Assembly: GCF_937924975.1 (NCBI RefSeq)
Contig: NZ_CALEYG010000024.1
Location: 1 to 64,000 of the forward strand
DNA length: 64,000 nt
Direction: 5' to 3'
Origin: an uncultured Stomatobaculum sp.
GTDB taxonomy: Bacteria > Bacillota > Clostridia > Lachnospirales > Lachnospiraceae
Under the pieces are notes generated by a model. The model was not told where the DNA came from. It searched no databases and saw nothing but the letters and a program-made list of their open reading frames with translations. Positions 15,754 through 25,421 of this stretch are shown here, piece after piece. Made by a program: the position numbers and the translations under genes. The stretch's first letter is position 1. Every line of letters begins with the position of its first letter.

Positions 15754-17109
15754 ATGGGCTGCATTCAATTTGATTTGCGGGGCGCACTTTCTTTTCTGAG
15801 TGAGCGGGAACTGGTCCAGATGGAGCAGGCTGCGGAAACGGCAAAGGACGAACTGGTCGAGCACACGGGTGCGGGCAACGATTTCCATGGCTGGATGGAT
15901 TTACCGGAAGCCTATGACAGAGAAGAGTTTGCGCGCATTCAGAAGGCGGCGGCGAAGATTCAGGGGGATTCGGATGTCCTGGTGGTCGCCGGCATCGGCG
16001 GCTCCTATCTCGGCGCGCGCGCGGCCATTGAGTTTTTGCGCCACGGGTTTTACAACCAGTTGCCGAAGGGCGAGCGGAAGACGCCGGAGATTTATTTTGT
16101 CGGCAACAACATGAGCGGGCAGTATATGAACGCACTGATCGATGTGATCGGCGAGCGCGACTTCTCGGTCAATGTGATTTCGAAGTCCGGCACAACGACC
16201 GAGACCGCGATCAGCTTCCGCGTTTTCAAGACTCTGCTCGAGAAGAAGTACGGCAAGGCTGGCGCGGCGGCCCGCATTTATGCGACGACGGACAAGCAGC
16301 GCGGTGCGTTAAAGCAGCTCGCGGACCGCGAGGGCTATGAGTGCTTCGTGATTCCGGATGATGTGGGCGGACGCTTCTCGGTGCTGACTGCGGTCGGTCT
16401 CCTGCCGATTGCCGTCTCCGGCGCCGACATCTCCCGCTTGATGGAGGGCGCGGCGGCAGAGCGGCAGGCGCTGCTCACCGAGGCGTATGCGGACAACGAT
16501 GCGATGCGCTATGCGGTCGCGAGAACCGTCTTGAACCGCAAGGGTAAGGAGGTCGAGGTGCTCGCAAACTACGAGCCGAGTCTCGCGATGATTTCCGAAT
16601 GGTGGAAGCAGCTTTTTGGCGAGAGCGAAGGCAAGGATCAGAAGGGCATTTTGCCGCACTCGGTCAACCTGACGACAGATCTCCACTCGATGGGCCAGTA
16701 TATTCAGGACGGCAGACGCATCCTGATGGAGACGGTTTTGAATGTGGAGCAGCCGAAGAACGAACTTGTGATTCAGGAAGAGGCGGGCGATCCGGACGGC
16801 CTCAACTACCTTGCGGGCAAGACCATGGACTTTGTGTGCAAGAATGCGATGCGCGGCACCAAGCTCGCGCACATGGACGGCGGTGTTCCGGTCATGCAGA
16901 TTAACATCCCGGCGCAGGATGAGTATTCGCTCGGCGCACTCTTCTATTTCTTTGAGTTTGCAGTCGGCGTGAGCGGCTACCTGCTCGGCGTGAATCCGTT
17001 TGACCAGCCGGGTGTCGAGAGCTATAAGCGCAACATGTTCGCACTGCTCGGCAAGCCGGGCTATGAGAAGGAGAGAGAGGCTCTCCTCGCACGGGAGGCA
17101 CAGGAATGA
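15754..17109 (+). CDS. pgi: Glucose-6-phosphate isomerase
   Basis: 451 aa, the shorter Gram-positive form. It interconverts glucose-6-phosphate and fructose-6-phosphate. The phosphate-binding signatures are visible: VVAGIGGSYLGARAAIEF, VISKSGTTTETAISFR and GGRFSVLTAVGLLP; the catalytic Glu lies in LFGESEGKD. The C-terminal PFDQPGVESYKRNMFALLG is also typical. GAGGAGGAAAAAAT precedes ATG 15754. Its stop overlaps the rpiB start (ATGA), linking glycolysis with the pentose phosphate pathway in one unit. Confidence 0.97.
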   Translation: MGCIQFDLRGALSFLSERELVQMEQAAETAKDELVEHTGAGNDFHGWMDLPEAYDREEFARIQKAAAKIQGDSDVLVVAGIGGSYLGARAAIEFLRHGFYNQLPKGERKTPEIYFVGNNMSGQYMNALIDVIGERDFSVNVISKSGTTTETAISFRVFKTLLEKKYGKAGAAARIYATTDKQRGALKQLADREGYECFVIPDDVGGRFSVLTAVGLLPIAVSGADISRLMEGAAAERQALLTEAYADNDAMRYAVARTVLNRKGKEVEVLANYEPSLAMISEWWKQLFGESEGKDQKGILPHSVNLTTDLHSMGQYIQDGRRILMETVLNVEQPKNELVIQEEAGDPDGLNYLAGKTMDFVCKNAMRGTKLAHMDGGVPVMQINIPAQDEYSLGALFYFFEFAVGVSGYLLGVNPFDQPGVESYKRNMFALLGKPGYEKEREALLAREAQE

Positions 17110-17564
17110 AATTGGTGATTGCAAACGACCACGCGGCGGTCGACTTAAAGTTTGCGATTCTTGAACATTTAAAAGAGCGCGGCATCGAAGTCGTGAACAT
17201 CGGCACGGACACGAAGGAGCGCTATCAGTATCCGCTCGCGGGGTATCGCGCAGCCAAGATGGTCGCGAGCGGTGAGGCGGACGGCGGCGTGCTGATTTGC
17301 GGCACGGGCATCGGCATCAGCCTCGCGGCGAATAAGGTAAAAGGCATACGCGCGGCGGTCTGCTCGGAGCCCTACAGCGCAAAGATGGCGCGGGAGCACA
17401 ACAACGCGAATATGATTGCGTTCGGCGCGCGTGTGGTCGGTGAGGATCTCGCAAAGATGATTGTGGACAGCTGGCTCGATGCGAAGTTCCAGGGCGGCCG
17501 TCACGCAGAGCGGGTCGCGCTGATTGACGAGATCGAGGAGACGGGAGAACTCTCCTGCGAGTGA
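17106..17564 (+). CDS. rpiB: Ribose-5-phosphate isomerase B
   Basis: 152 aa, standard length. It interconverts ribose-5-phosphate and ribulose-5-phosphate. The active-site loop ICGTGIGISLAANKVKGIRAA contains the catalytic Cys, and EHNNANMIAFGARVVG is the second family signature. The N-terminal IANDHAAVDLK has Ala-Val where relatives usually have Gly-Phe, but the phosphate-binding His is retained. Related RpiB-like proteins act on allose or galactose phosphates, but the pgi neighbour favours the ribose role. A terminator follows. Confidence 0.93.
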   Translation: MKLVIANDHAAVDLKFAILEHLKERGIEVVNIGTDTKERYQYPLAGYRAAKMVASGEADGGVLICGTGIGISLAANKVKGIRAAVCSEPYSAKMAREHNNANMIAFGARVVGEDLAKMIVDSWLDAKFQGGRHAERVALIDEIEETGELSCE

Positions 17565-17578
17565 CAAAAGTTGAGAAG

Positions 17579-17619
17579 CCGGGTCGGAGCGCGGTATGCA
17601 GCTCCGGCTCGGTTTTTTT
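17579..17619 (+). terminator. Intrinsic terminator between rpiB and sbcD
   Basis: CCGGGTCGGAGC pairs with GCTCCGGCTCGG around a 10-base loop, followed by seven T. Confidence 0.82.
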
Positions 17620-17633
17620 GTGGAGGAGATAGG

Positions 17634-18788
17634 ATGCGATTTTTTCATCTTTCGGATTTGCATCTCGGGAAGCGCCTGCACGAGTACAGCCTGCGTGAGG
17701 ACCAGAGCGATATTCTGGAGAAGATTTTGCAGGCCGTCCGGCAAGAGAGGCCGGATGCCGTCTTGCTGTCAGGCGATTTGTACGATAAGACGATGCCGAG
17801 CGCCGAGAGCGTACAGCTCTTGAATTTATTCTTGGAAGCGCTCGCAGCGGAGCACTGCCCGGTGCTTGCGATTTACGGCAATCACGACTCTCCGGAGCGC
17901 ACAGCCTACGGCGGCGGTCTCTTCCGGAAAGCACGGATTTACGTGTCACCGGTCTTTGACGGCATTGTGCGCCATGTGACGTTTTCGGACAATTTCGGCG
18001 CGGTTGATTTTTATCTGCTTCCCTTTTTGAAGCCCGCGACCGTGCGGAGCTTCTTTCCGGATGCCGCAATCGAGAATTATACCGATGCCGTCCGAACAGT
18101 TTTAGAGGCGACGCTTAAGACCGCGGACCCGACACACAGAAAAGTGCTGCTCGCGCACCAGTTTGTGACGGGCGCGCTGCGCTCCGACTCGGAAGAGACG
18201 GTGGTCGGCGGCCTCGATAACGTGGACGCTGCGGTCTTTCGGGGCTTTGACTATGTGGCGCTCGGGCATATCCACAGGCCGCAGAACGCGGGGAGCGAGC
18301 GCATCCGCTACTCGGGCTCGCCGCTCAAATACTCTTTTTCCGAGGCGGCGCAGGAAAAGAGTATCAGCCTTGTGACGCTCGGTGAACAACAGGCGGACGG
18401 AATGGCGGCGCTCAAGGTTGAAGAGTTGCCGCTCACGCCGCTTCACGAACTTCGCTGCCTCCGCGGAAGCTATGAAGAACTCACGGCACGGCCTTTTTAT
18501 GCGCCGCTCTGCCTCGAGGACTATTACCGCATCACGCTGACCGATGAGAGCGATGTGCCGGGCGCCCTGCAACGCCTCAGAACCATTTATCACAATCTGA
18601 TGGAGCTCGCCTATGATAACCGGCGAACCAGAACCCGGATGGCGCTCGGGCAACAGAGCCGCGCAGAGTCGAGAACGCCGGAGGAACTGTTCGCGGACTT
18701 CTTTCAGGAACAGAACGGGCGGGAGATGAACCCGCTCGAACAGAAGATGCTCACGCAGGCACTTGCGGAGCGGGAGGTGGACGCATGA
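17634..18788 (+). CDS. sbcD: Exonuclease subunit SbcD
   Basis: 384 aa. This is the Mre11-like nuclease that, with SbcC, trims hairpins and protein-blocked DNA ends. The metallophosphoesterase motifs are in order: HLSDLHLGK (Asp, His), LLSGDLYD (Asp), YGNHDSPER (Asn-His-Asp), LLAHQF (His) and ALGHIHRPQ (His). GTGGAGGAGATAGG precedes ATG 17634. The stop overlaps the sbcC start (ATGA), as is usual for this pair. Confidence 0.96.
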   Translation: MRFFHLSDLHLGKRLHEYSLREDQSDILEKILQAVRQERPDAVLLSGDLYDKTMPSAESVQLLNLFLEALAAEHCPVLAIYGNHDSPERTAYGGGLFRKARIYVSPVFDGIVRHVTFSDNFGAVDFYLLPFLKPATVRSFFPDAAIENYTDAVRTVLEATLKTADPTHRKVLLAHQFVTGALRSDSEETVVGGLDNVDAAVFRGFDYVALGHIHRPQNAGSERIRYSGSPLKYSFSEAAQEKSISLVTLGEQQADGMAALKVEELPLTPLHELRCLRGSYEELTARPFYAPLCLEDYYRITLTDESDVPGALQRLRTIYHNLMELAYDNRRTRTRMALGQQSRAESRTPEELFADFFQEQNGREMNPLEQKMLTQALAEREVDA

Positions 18789-21547
18789 GACCGCTGCTGC
18801 TCACGATGAAGGCGTTCGGCCCCTATGCGGGCGAGACGACAATTGATTTTGAGCGCTTCGGCGGCGCCGGACTGTATCTGATCACCGGCGACACGGGCGC
18901 GGGCAAGACGACGCTCTTTGATGCAATCAGCTTTGCGCTTTACGGCGAGGGGAGCGGCACGGTGCGAAAGCCCGAGATGCTTCGCTCAAAGTACGCTTCT
19001 CCGGAGCAGAAGACAGAGGTTTTATTCCGCTTTGAGGATAAGGGCGCAACCTACGAGGTGCGGCGCACGCCGAGCTACCTGCGCCCCGCGCGCCGCGGCA
19101 AGGGAGAGACTCAGCAGCTTCCGGAGGCGGAACTCCGGCTGCCGGACGGAAGCGTCAGAACTAAGGTCAAAGAGGTCAATGAAGCGCTCGAGGACATACT
19201 CGGGTTAAACCGCGAGCAGTTTTTGCAGACCGCGATGATTTCGCAGGGAGAATTCTTAAAGCTGCTGCTCACGAGTACGGAGGAGAGACAAAAGATTTTC
19301 CGCCGTATTTTTCACACGGAGCGTTTCGCCGCTTTGCAGGACAGGCTGAAACAGCAGAGTGCCGACTGTGAGCGGACTTGTGACCGGCTCGCGCAGAAGA
19401 TAGAGAGCTGCGCAGAGCAGCTCAGGCTGGAGGGCGAGGCGGAAGCCCTGCGCGCGGCGGTGCTGTGCGGAGAGAAGCCGGCGGAAGAACTGTTCTCGCA
19501 GTTGCCGGAGCTGCTTGCGGAAGGAGAGCGGGAGCGGGAGAAGGCGGTCACGGTGCGGGCGGAGAAGGACAAGGAAATCACAATGCTCGCGGCGGAACTC
19601 GCGCGGGCGGAGGAGGCCGCAGAGCGGAAAAGACGCAGGCAGGAGAAGGCGCGTGAGGTTCTGGCCGAACAGCGGAAACTCGAGGCGCAGCGGCAGAGGG
19701 AAGCAGCTCTTTCCGCGGAGATTGCCGCAAAAAAGCCGCGCTGGGAAAAACTGCCGACCTACCGGGAGCTCCTGCCGAAGTATGAGGAAGTTGCTGCGCT
19801 GACGGAGGCGCGAAAGCGCGGCGAACAGAAAGTGCAGGCGGCGGAACAGGCGCTTCGGCGCGCGGAGGCAGACTTTACGGCGGCGGAGCGGGCGCTCGGC
19901 GCGGCGCGGGAAAAGCACCGGGAAATCGGCGGTGCCGGAGAAAACCTCGCGCGGGCAGAGGCCAAGGCAGAGTCACTGGCGGCGCGGCAGAAGCTGCTTG
20001 CCCTCGTGCGGCAGCAGATTGAAGACTACAAGCGGATTTACCGCGAGCGGCAGAGAGATCTGAAAAATTACAAAGAGAGCGATGCGGCCTATGAACAGGC
20101 GAATGCGGCCTATACGACAGCTTACCGGCAGTTTCTCGCCGGGCAGGCCGGAATTCTCGCGGAACAGCTGAAGGCAGGCGAACCCTGCCCGGTCTGCGGG
20201 AGCTTAAACCATCCGAAGATAGCGGTGAGAGCCGCCGGGACGCCGAGCGAGGCAGCACTGCAGGCGCTGGAGACGGACTGGAAAGCGTGCCGGAAGGCGG
20301 CCGAGCAGGCTGCAAAGCGCCACAGTGTAAGCCAGGAGCGAATGCTGGGGCAGGAAAAGAAACTCATTGAGCGGGCGGCCGAGCTGTTTCCGGGGATTGC
20401 CTTTCAGGATCTGGACCGCAGCGCCAAGGCCGAAGAGGCGATACTGCAGGCACAGATTGCGGAGAGCCGGGCTGTATCGGCGCAGTGCAAAGCGGCGGCT
20501 ATGGAGTATCAGCGGCTCAGCGAGGAACTTCCGGCGCTCGAAGCACAGCGCGCGACACTTGAGACGGCGCGGGGCAATGCGCAGGAAGGGTTGAGTGCGG
20601 CGCGGCAAACACTCGAGGGGCTGCGCGCGGCCGAGGAAGCGGGAAAGAAACAGCTTCCGGCCGGAGAGGCCGCCGATTTGCAGCGCGAGATCCGGGCGCT
20701 CGAAACAGAACAGGAGACAGCGGAGAGAGACGAACAGGCGTTGCTCGCGGCGATTGCGGAGACCGCGCAGCGGCTGAGTCGCTTCGAGGGCGAGCAAAAG
20801 GCGCTCGCGTCGGAGCGCGAGGACTCGAACCCCGCAGATCTGGCTGCTTTGACGGCGCGACTTCGCGAGGCGGAGGCAGCGCGCGACGCGCTGCGAAAGC
20901 GCGCGGAACAGTGTAGCGCAGCCCTCTCGCGAAATCGAGAGGCCTTTCTCAGCTGGCAAAAATTTGCGACAGAGCAGGCGAAGGCATTGCAGCACTTCCG
21001 GGCGGCGAAAAGTCTCGCCGACACGGCGAGCGGACAGCTCTCGGGACAGGAGAAGCTGATGCTCGAAACCTATGTGCAGCTCGACTACTTTGAGCGCATC
21101 ATTGTGCGCGCCAACATCCGCCTCATGGAGATGACTGAGGGGCGCTATGAGCTCGTGCGGAGCAAAGAGGCCGAGAACAAGAGATCGCAGTCGGGACTCT
21201 CGCTCGATGTAATCGATCACTACAATGGCGGTCAGCGCAGCGTGAAGAGCCTTTCCGGCGGCGAGTCGTTTCAGGCTTCGCTCGCGCTGGCGCTCGGGCT
21301 CTCGGACACGGTGCAGGAAGAGGCCGGCGGCATCCGCCTCGACGCGATGTTCATCGACGAGGGCTTCGGAACCTTGGATGAGGGGGCGCTCAGGAATGCA
21401 CTGCAGGCACTCCTGAAGCTCGCGGCTGATGCGCGGCTGGTCGGCGTGATTTCCCATGTCCCGGAACTCAAGGAAAAGATTGAACGCCAGATTCGAATCC
21501 GGAAGCAGCCCGAGGGCGGGAGCTCCGCGGAACTCGTGCTACCCTGA
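18785..21547 (+). CDS. sbcC: Exonuclease subunit SbcC (SMC-like ATPase)
   Basis: 920 aa. The N-terminal half ATPase has Walker A GDTGAGKTT (about residue 35) and the Q-loop MISQGEFLKLLL. Two long Glu/Arg/Ala-rich coiled-coil arms flank a zinc hook, EPCPVCGSLNHP (about residue 465), for dimerisation. The C-terminal half has the signature SLSGGESFQASLALALGL and Walker B MFIDEGFGTLDE. It forms the Rad50-like partner of SbcD in DNA end processing. The coiled-coil part is unusually GC-rich. Confidence 0.96.
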   Translation: MRPLLLTMKAFGPYAGETTIDFERFGGAGLYLITGDTGAGKTTLFDAISFALYGEGSGTVRKPEMLRSKYASPEQKTEVLFRFEDKGATYEVRRTPSYLRPARRGKGETQQLPEAELRLPDGSVRTKVKEVNEALEDILGLNREQFLQTAMISQGEFLKLLLTSTEERQKIFRRIFHTERFAALQDRLKQQSADCERTCDRLAQKIESCAEQLRLEGEAEALRAAVLCGEKPAEELFSQLPELLAEGEREREKAVTVRAEKDKEITMLAAELARAEEAAERKRRRQEKAREVLAEQRKLEAQRQREAALSAEIAAKKPRWEKLPTYRELLPKYEEVAALTEARKRGEQKVQAAEQALRRAEADFTAAERALGAAREKHREIGGAGENLARAEAKAESLAARQKLLALVRQQIEDYKRIYRERQRDLKNYKESDAAYEQANAAYTTAYRQFLAGQAGILAEQLKAGEPCPVCGSLNHPKIAVRAAGTPSEAALQALETDWKACRKAAEQAAKRHSVSQERMLGQEKKLIERAAELFPGIAFQDLDRSAKAEEAILQAQIAESRAVSAQCKAAAMEYQRLSEELPALEAQRATLETARGNAQEGLSAARQTLEGLRAAEEAGKKQLPAGEAADLQREIRALETEQETAERDEQALLAAIAETAQRLSRFEGEQKALASEREDSNPADLAALTARLREAEAARDALRKRAEQCSAALSRNREAFLSWQKFATEQAKALQHFRAAKSLADTASGQLSGQEKLMLETYVQLDYFERIIVRANIRLMEMTEGRYELVRSKEAENKRSQSGLSLDVIDHYNGGQRSVKSLSGGESFQASLALALGLSDTVQEEAGGIRLDAMFIDEGFGTLDEGALRNALQALLKLAADARLVGVISHVPELKEKIERQIRIRKQPEGGSSAELVLP

Positions 21548-21563
21548 GCAGAACGGAAAAAGG

Positions 21564-21592
21564 CTGTCGCGCGCCCTTTCCTATGTTATACT
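21564..21592 (+). promoter_or_regulatory. Candidate promoter for the MBL-pyrC genes
   Basis: TATACT at 21587-21592 with CTGTCG 17 bases upstream. A small hairpin (GGCCTG-acgga-CAGGCC, 21611-21627) lies in the leader and has no T run, so it is not a terminator. Confidence 0.4.
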
Positions 21593-21654
21593 TGCTGTTG
21601 CTACAACAAGGGCCTGACGGACAGGCCGCAACAGAAAGTTGGGTGCCGTAAGAG

Positions 21655-22413
21655 ATGAGAATCCGCTTGATTGGACACTCCGGATTTTATGTGGAACTGG
21701 AAGAGATGAATTTGCTCTTCGACTACTATCGGGGCGAGCTCCCCGCGCCTGACACAGATAAACCGCTCTTTGTGTTTGTGAGCCATGCGCATCCGGATCA
21801 CTTTCAGAAGAGTATCTTTTCGCTCGCCGAGCGGGCGGACAATGTGGTCTACTTTCTCTCGGACGATATACGCCGTTCCGCGTTGCCGCTCTGGGTGCAG
21901 GGCAATGTCAAACTGCTCGCGCCGGAGACCGAGACCGAACTCTGCCGCCTCGTGCGGGATGCCGAGAGCGGAGAACCGCGGCAGGAGACCTTCTTGAAGG
22001 TCAATACCTACCGCTCAACCGATGAGGGCGTCGCGTTTTTGATCGACACGGCGGAGGCGCGCATTTACCACGCCGGCGATCTGAACGACTGGCACTGGGA
22101 AGAGAATACGGCGGCGGAGAACAATGCCCAGCGCACGCTGTATCTGGAAGAATTGCGGGAAATTCGCGCGGAAGTCGAGCGGAGCAAGCGAATACCGGAC
22201 ATTGCCTTTGTGCCGGTGGACTCGAGGCTCGGTGCGGATTACTGGCGCGGCGCGGACGCCTACATGCGGGAGGTCGGCGCGCGCTATCTGGTGCCGATGC
22301 ATCTCTACGGCGATGTATCCGTGATTCAAAAACTGCGGGAGCGCGAGGCGTCACGGCCCTATCGCGACAGGATACTGGGGACAGGCAGAGAAGGTGAGGT
22401 GTTTACGCTATGA
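21655..22413 (+). CDS. MBL-fold metallo-hydrolase (UlaG-like)
   Basis: 252 aa. The metallo-beta-lactamase metal site SHAHPDHF (HxHxDH) is near residue 43; further ligands are in YHAGDLNDW (Asp) and VPMHLYGD (His). The N-terminal RIRLIGHSGFYVEL is typical of the UlaG/L-ascorbate lactonase-like branch, which acts on lactones or phosphodiesters. The substrate is unknown. The Shine-Dalgarno is weak. Its stop overlaps the pyrC start (ATGA). Confidence 0.88.
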   Translation: MRIRLIGHSGFYVELEEMNLLFDYYRGELPAPDTDKPLFVFVSHAHPDHFQKSIFSLAERADNVVYFLSDDIRRSALPLWVQGNVKLLAPETETELCRLVRDAESGEPRQETFLKVNTYRSTDEGVAFLIDTAEARIYHAGDLNDWHWEENTAAENNAQRTLYLEELREIRAEVERSKRIPDIAFVPVDSRLGADYWRGADAYMREVGARYLVPMHLYGDVSVIQKLREREASRPYRDRILGTGREGEVFTL

Positions 22414-23756
22414 TTATGTTGCAAGGGGTGCGGCTCTTGGATCCGCAGAGCAGAACGGATGACATCCGGGATATTTTGCTCGCTGAGGGCAAGATTATCC
22501 GCGTCGGAGAGGATCTCTGGCTGGATGCCTCGCTGATTGCACGGGCCAAGGGCGAGGTGCTCGAGGTCTTTGACTGCGCGGGGCTCTGCGTAGCGCCGGG
22601 GTTTGTGGACGGCCATGTGCATTTCCGGGACCCCGGACAGACGCACAAGGAAGATATTTTGAGCGGCGCGCGCGCGGCGGCGGCCGGCGGCTTTACCTCG
22701 GTGGTCTGCATGGCCAATACAACGCCGCCGATCGACAGCGAGGCGCGAATTGTCGAAAATATCCGGAAGGGCAGGACGACGGGCATCCGTGTGTACAGTG
22801 CGTCGACCGTCAGTCAGGGAATGCAGGGCGAGGCGCTCGTTGATATGAAGCTCATGAAAGAGAGCGGCGCCGTCGCCTTCACCGACGACGGCAGACCGCT
22901 TAACAATGAGGCGCTGATTCGGGAGGCCATGCAGAAAGCGCGCCGCTTAAAGCTGCCGCTCTCGTTCCACGAGGAAGATCCGCGTTTTGTGAAAGAGCCG
23001 GGCGTGAACAGCGGCCCCGCCGCGGAGCGTCTCGGCTTAACGGGCGCGGACCGGCAGGCGGAGATTGTGATGGTTGAGCGGGACTGCCGCCTTGCGCGGG
23101 AGACAGGCGCGGCGATTGTGATTCAGCATATCAGCGCAAAAGAGTCAGTTGAGCTTGTGCGTCGCGCGAAGCAGAGCGGCGTGCGGGTTTACGCCGAGGC
23201 GACGCCGCACCACTTCTCGCTGACCGATGACGCCGTGAGTCTCTACGGCACCAACGCCAAGATGAACCCGCCGCTCCGCGGAGAAGAGGATCGCATGGCC
23301 ATCATCCGGGGACTTGCGGACGGCACCATCGATATGATTGCGACCGACCATGCGCCGCACGCAAAGGTTGAGAAGGACAGACCTTTCACCGAGGCGCCGA
23401 GCGGCATCATCGGTCTCGAGACCGCGTTTGCGCTCGGTTGCATGAATCTCGTGGAGCCCGGTTATCTGACGCTCTTACAGCTTGTGCAGCGCATGAGCAC
23501 CGAGGCCGCGAAGCTTTATCAGCTGGACGCGGGCGTGATTAAGGAAGATCATCCGGCGGATCTCACGATTTTTGACCCGGCACAGAGCTGGGCCTATCTC
23601 GTGCCGGAATCCAAGTCCACCAATTCGCCCTGGCTCGGCAAGACACTCCGGGGCAAGGTACTGGTGACCATTTGCGCAGGGCGCGTTGTCTACGAGAATG
23701 AGCGCCTGTTTGCGGGCAGAAGGCTGCCGGTCGGCAGCAAGAAAAAAACACTGTGA
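22410..23756 (+). CDS. pyrC: Dihydroorotase
   Basis: 448 aa, class I bacterial dihydroorotase. It closes carbamoyl-aspartate to dihydroorotate in pyrimidine synthesis. The first metal site DGHVHFRDPGQTHKEDI (His-x-His and Arg) and the ATDHAPH block with the catalytic Asp are present. VFTDDGRPLNN-like sequence matches the family (here AFTDDGRPLNN). It stands apart from other pyr genes in this window. It is coupled to the MBL gene upstream, and 19 bases separate it from the ABC-F gene downstream. Confidence 0.96.
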   Translation: MIMLQGVRLLDPQSRTDDIRDILLAEGKIIRVGEDLWLDASLIARAKGEVLEVFDCAGLCVAPGFVDGHVHFRDPGQTHKEDILSGARAAAAGGFTSVVCMANTTPPIDSEARIVENIRKGRTTGIRVYSASTVSQGMQGEALVDMKLMKESGAVAFTDDGRPLNNEALIREAMQKARRLKLPLSFHEEDPRFVKEPGVNSGPAAERLGLTGADRQAEIVMVERDCRLARETGAAIVIQHISAKESVELVRRAKQSGVRVYAEATPHHFSLTDDAVSLYGTNAKMNPPLRGEEDRMAIIRGLADGTIDMIATDHAPHAKVEKDRPFTEAPSGIIGLETAFALGCMNLVEPGYLTLLQLVQRMSTEAAKLYQLDAGVIKEDHPADLTIFDPAQSWAYLVPESKSTNSPWLGKTLRGKVLVTICAGRVVYENERLFAGRRLPVGSKKKTL

Positions 23757-23775
23757 TGAGGAGAGGAAAGAAGAT

Positions 23776-25413
23776 ATGATCAGTGCAAACGGCATTACGT
23801 TCCGCGTCGGCAAGAAGGCGCTCTTTGAGGACGTAAACATTCAGTTTACAGAGGGAAATTGTTACGGCCTCATCGGCGCGAACGGAACGGGAAAGTCCAC
23901 TTTCCTGAAAATTCTCTCGGGTCAGCTGGAACCCACGAACGGCAACATCGCGATTACGCCGGGACAGCGTCTCTCCTTTCTGGAGCAGGACCACTTTAAG
24001 TACGATGAGTTCTCGGTGCTGGACACCGTGATTATGGGAAATCAGCGCCTCTATGACATCATGAAGGAGAAGGACGCCCTCTACGCGAAGGAGGACTTCA
24101 CCGACGAGGACGGCATCAAGGCGGCGGAACTCGAGAATGAGTTTGCGAATATGAACGGTTGGGATGCCGAGAGCGACGCGGCAAACCTCTTGAACGGCCT
24201 CGGCGTGGAGCCGGACTACCACTACTCGCCGATGAAGGATTTGCCGGGTGCCCTGAAGGTCAAGGTGCTGCTTGCGCGCGCCCTTTTCGGCAACCCGGAC
24301 ATTCTCCTGCTCGACGAGCCGACGAACCACCTGGATCTCGAGGCCATCGGCTGGCTCGAGGAGTTCCTGATTAACTTTGAGAACACCGTCATTGTTGTCT
24401 CGCATGACCGCTACTTCTTAAACAAGGTCTGCACGATGACAGCCGACATCGACTACGGCAAGATTCAGCTCTACACCGGCAACTACGACTTCTGGTACGA
24501 GTCCAGTCAGCTGATTGTTCGCCAGATGAAGGAGGCCAACCGGAAGAAGGAGGAGAAGATCAAGGAGCTCAAGGAGTTCATTCAGCGTTTCTCCGCAAAT
24601 GCCTCGAAGAGCAAGCAGGCGACTTCCAGAAAGCGCGCGCTCGAGAAGATTGAGCTCGACGAGATGAAGCCCTCGAGCCGGAAGTATCCGTTTATCGACT
24701 TCCGCCCGAACCGCGAGATCGGCAACGAGGTGCTGACGGTCACGAACCTCAGTAAGACCATTGAGGGCGTCAAGATTCTCGATAACATCAGCTTCACCTT
24801 AAACCGCACGGATAAGGTTGCGCTGGTCGGACCGAACGAGCGCGCAAAGACTGTGCTTTTCCAGATTCTCTCCGGACAGATGGAGCCGGATTCCGGCGAT
24901 TACAAGTGGGGTATCACGACGACGACTGCCTACTTCCCGAAGGACAACACGAAGGACTTCTCGGGCGATGAGACGATAGTCGAGTGGCTCACCCAGTACT
25001 CGGAGAACAAGGACGCGACCTATGTGCGCGGTTTCCTCGGCCGTATGCTCTTTGCGGGCGATGACGGCGTGAAGAAAGTGCGCGTGCTCTCGGGCGGCGA
25101 GAAGGTACGCGTGATGCTTTCGAAGCTCATGATCACCGGCGCGAATGTGCTGCTCCTCGACGAGCCGACCGACCACCTCGACATGGAGTCGATCACCGCG
25201 CTGAACAACGGCCTTATCAAGTTCCCGGGCGTGCTGCTGTTCTCGTCGCGCGATCACCAGATTGTCGAGACGACCGCAAACCGCATTATGGAGATCATCA
25301 ACGGCAAGCTGGTCGACAAGATTACGACCTACGACGCTTACCTGGACAGCGACGAGATGGCGAGAAAGCGCTTCACCTATACGGTCAGCGCGGATGATGA
25401 GAGCGACGACTGA
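23776..25413 (+). CDS. ABC-F family ATPase (ribosome-associated type) with one degenerate ATP site
   Basis: 545 aa, two ABC domains joined by a basic linker (about residues 240-300), no membrane segments. Such proteins act on the ribosome as translation or antibiotic-protection factors. Domain 1 has Walker A GANGTGKST, Walker B LLLDEPTNHLD and His switch VVSHDRYF. Domain 2 has signature VLSGGEKVRV and Walker B LLLDEPTDHLD. The other site is altered: Walker A of domain 2 is GPNERAKT, the signature of domain 1 is LPGALKVKV and the His switch of domain 2 reads SSRDHQ. ATG 23776 follows GAGAGGAAAGAAGAT. An upstream in-frame start at 23686 would lie inside pyrC. Confidence 0.92.
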   Translation: MISANGITFRVGKKALFEDVNIQFTEGNCYGLIGANGTGKSTFLKILSGQLEPTNGNIAITPGQRLSFLEQDHFKYDEFSVLDTVIMGNQRLYDIMKEKDALYAKEDFTDEDGIKAAELENEFANMNGWDAESDAANLLNGLGVEPDYHYSPMKDLPGALKVKVLLARALFGNPDILLLDEPTNHLDLEAIGWLEEFLINFENTVIVVSHDRYFLNKVCTMTADIDYGKIQLYTGNYDFWYESSQLIVRQMKEANRKKEEKIKELKEFIQRFSANASKSKQATSRKRALEKIELDEMKPSSRKYPFIDFRPNREIGNEVLTVTNLSKTIEGVKILDNISFTLNRTDKVALVGPNERAKTVLFQILSGQMEPDSGDYKWGITTTTAYFPKDNTKDFSGDETIVEWLTQYSENKDATYVRGFLGRMLFAGDDGVKKVRVLSGGEKVRVMLSKLMITGANVLLLDEPTDHLDMESITALNNGLIKFPGVLLFSSRDHQIVETTANRIMEIINGKLVDKITTYDAYLDSDEMARKRFTYTVSADDESDD

Positions 25414-25421
25414 GGAAGAGT

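Noticed and set aside
16309..17124. A 271-codon minus-strand frame opposite pgi
   Set aside because: pgi has full family motifs on the plus strand; the antisense product has none.
20204..21457. A 417-codon open frame opposite sbcC
   Set aside because: Antisense to the SbcC coiled coil and ATPase end, with Arg/Leu-rich low-complexity content and no start signal.
21611..21627. Hairpin GGCCTG-acgga-CAGGCC as a terminator
   Set aside because: No T run follows and it lies in the leader of the MBL gene.
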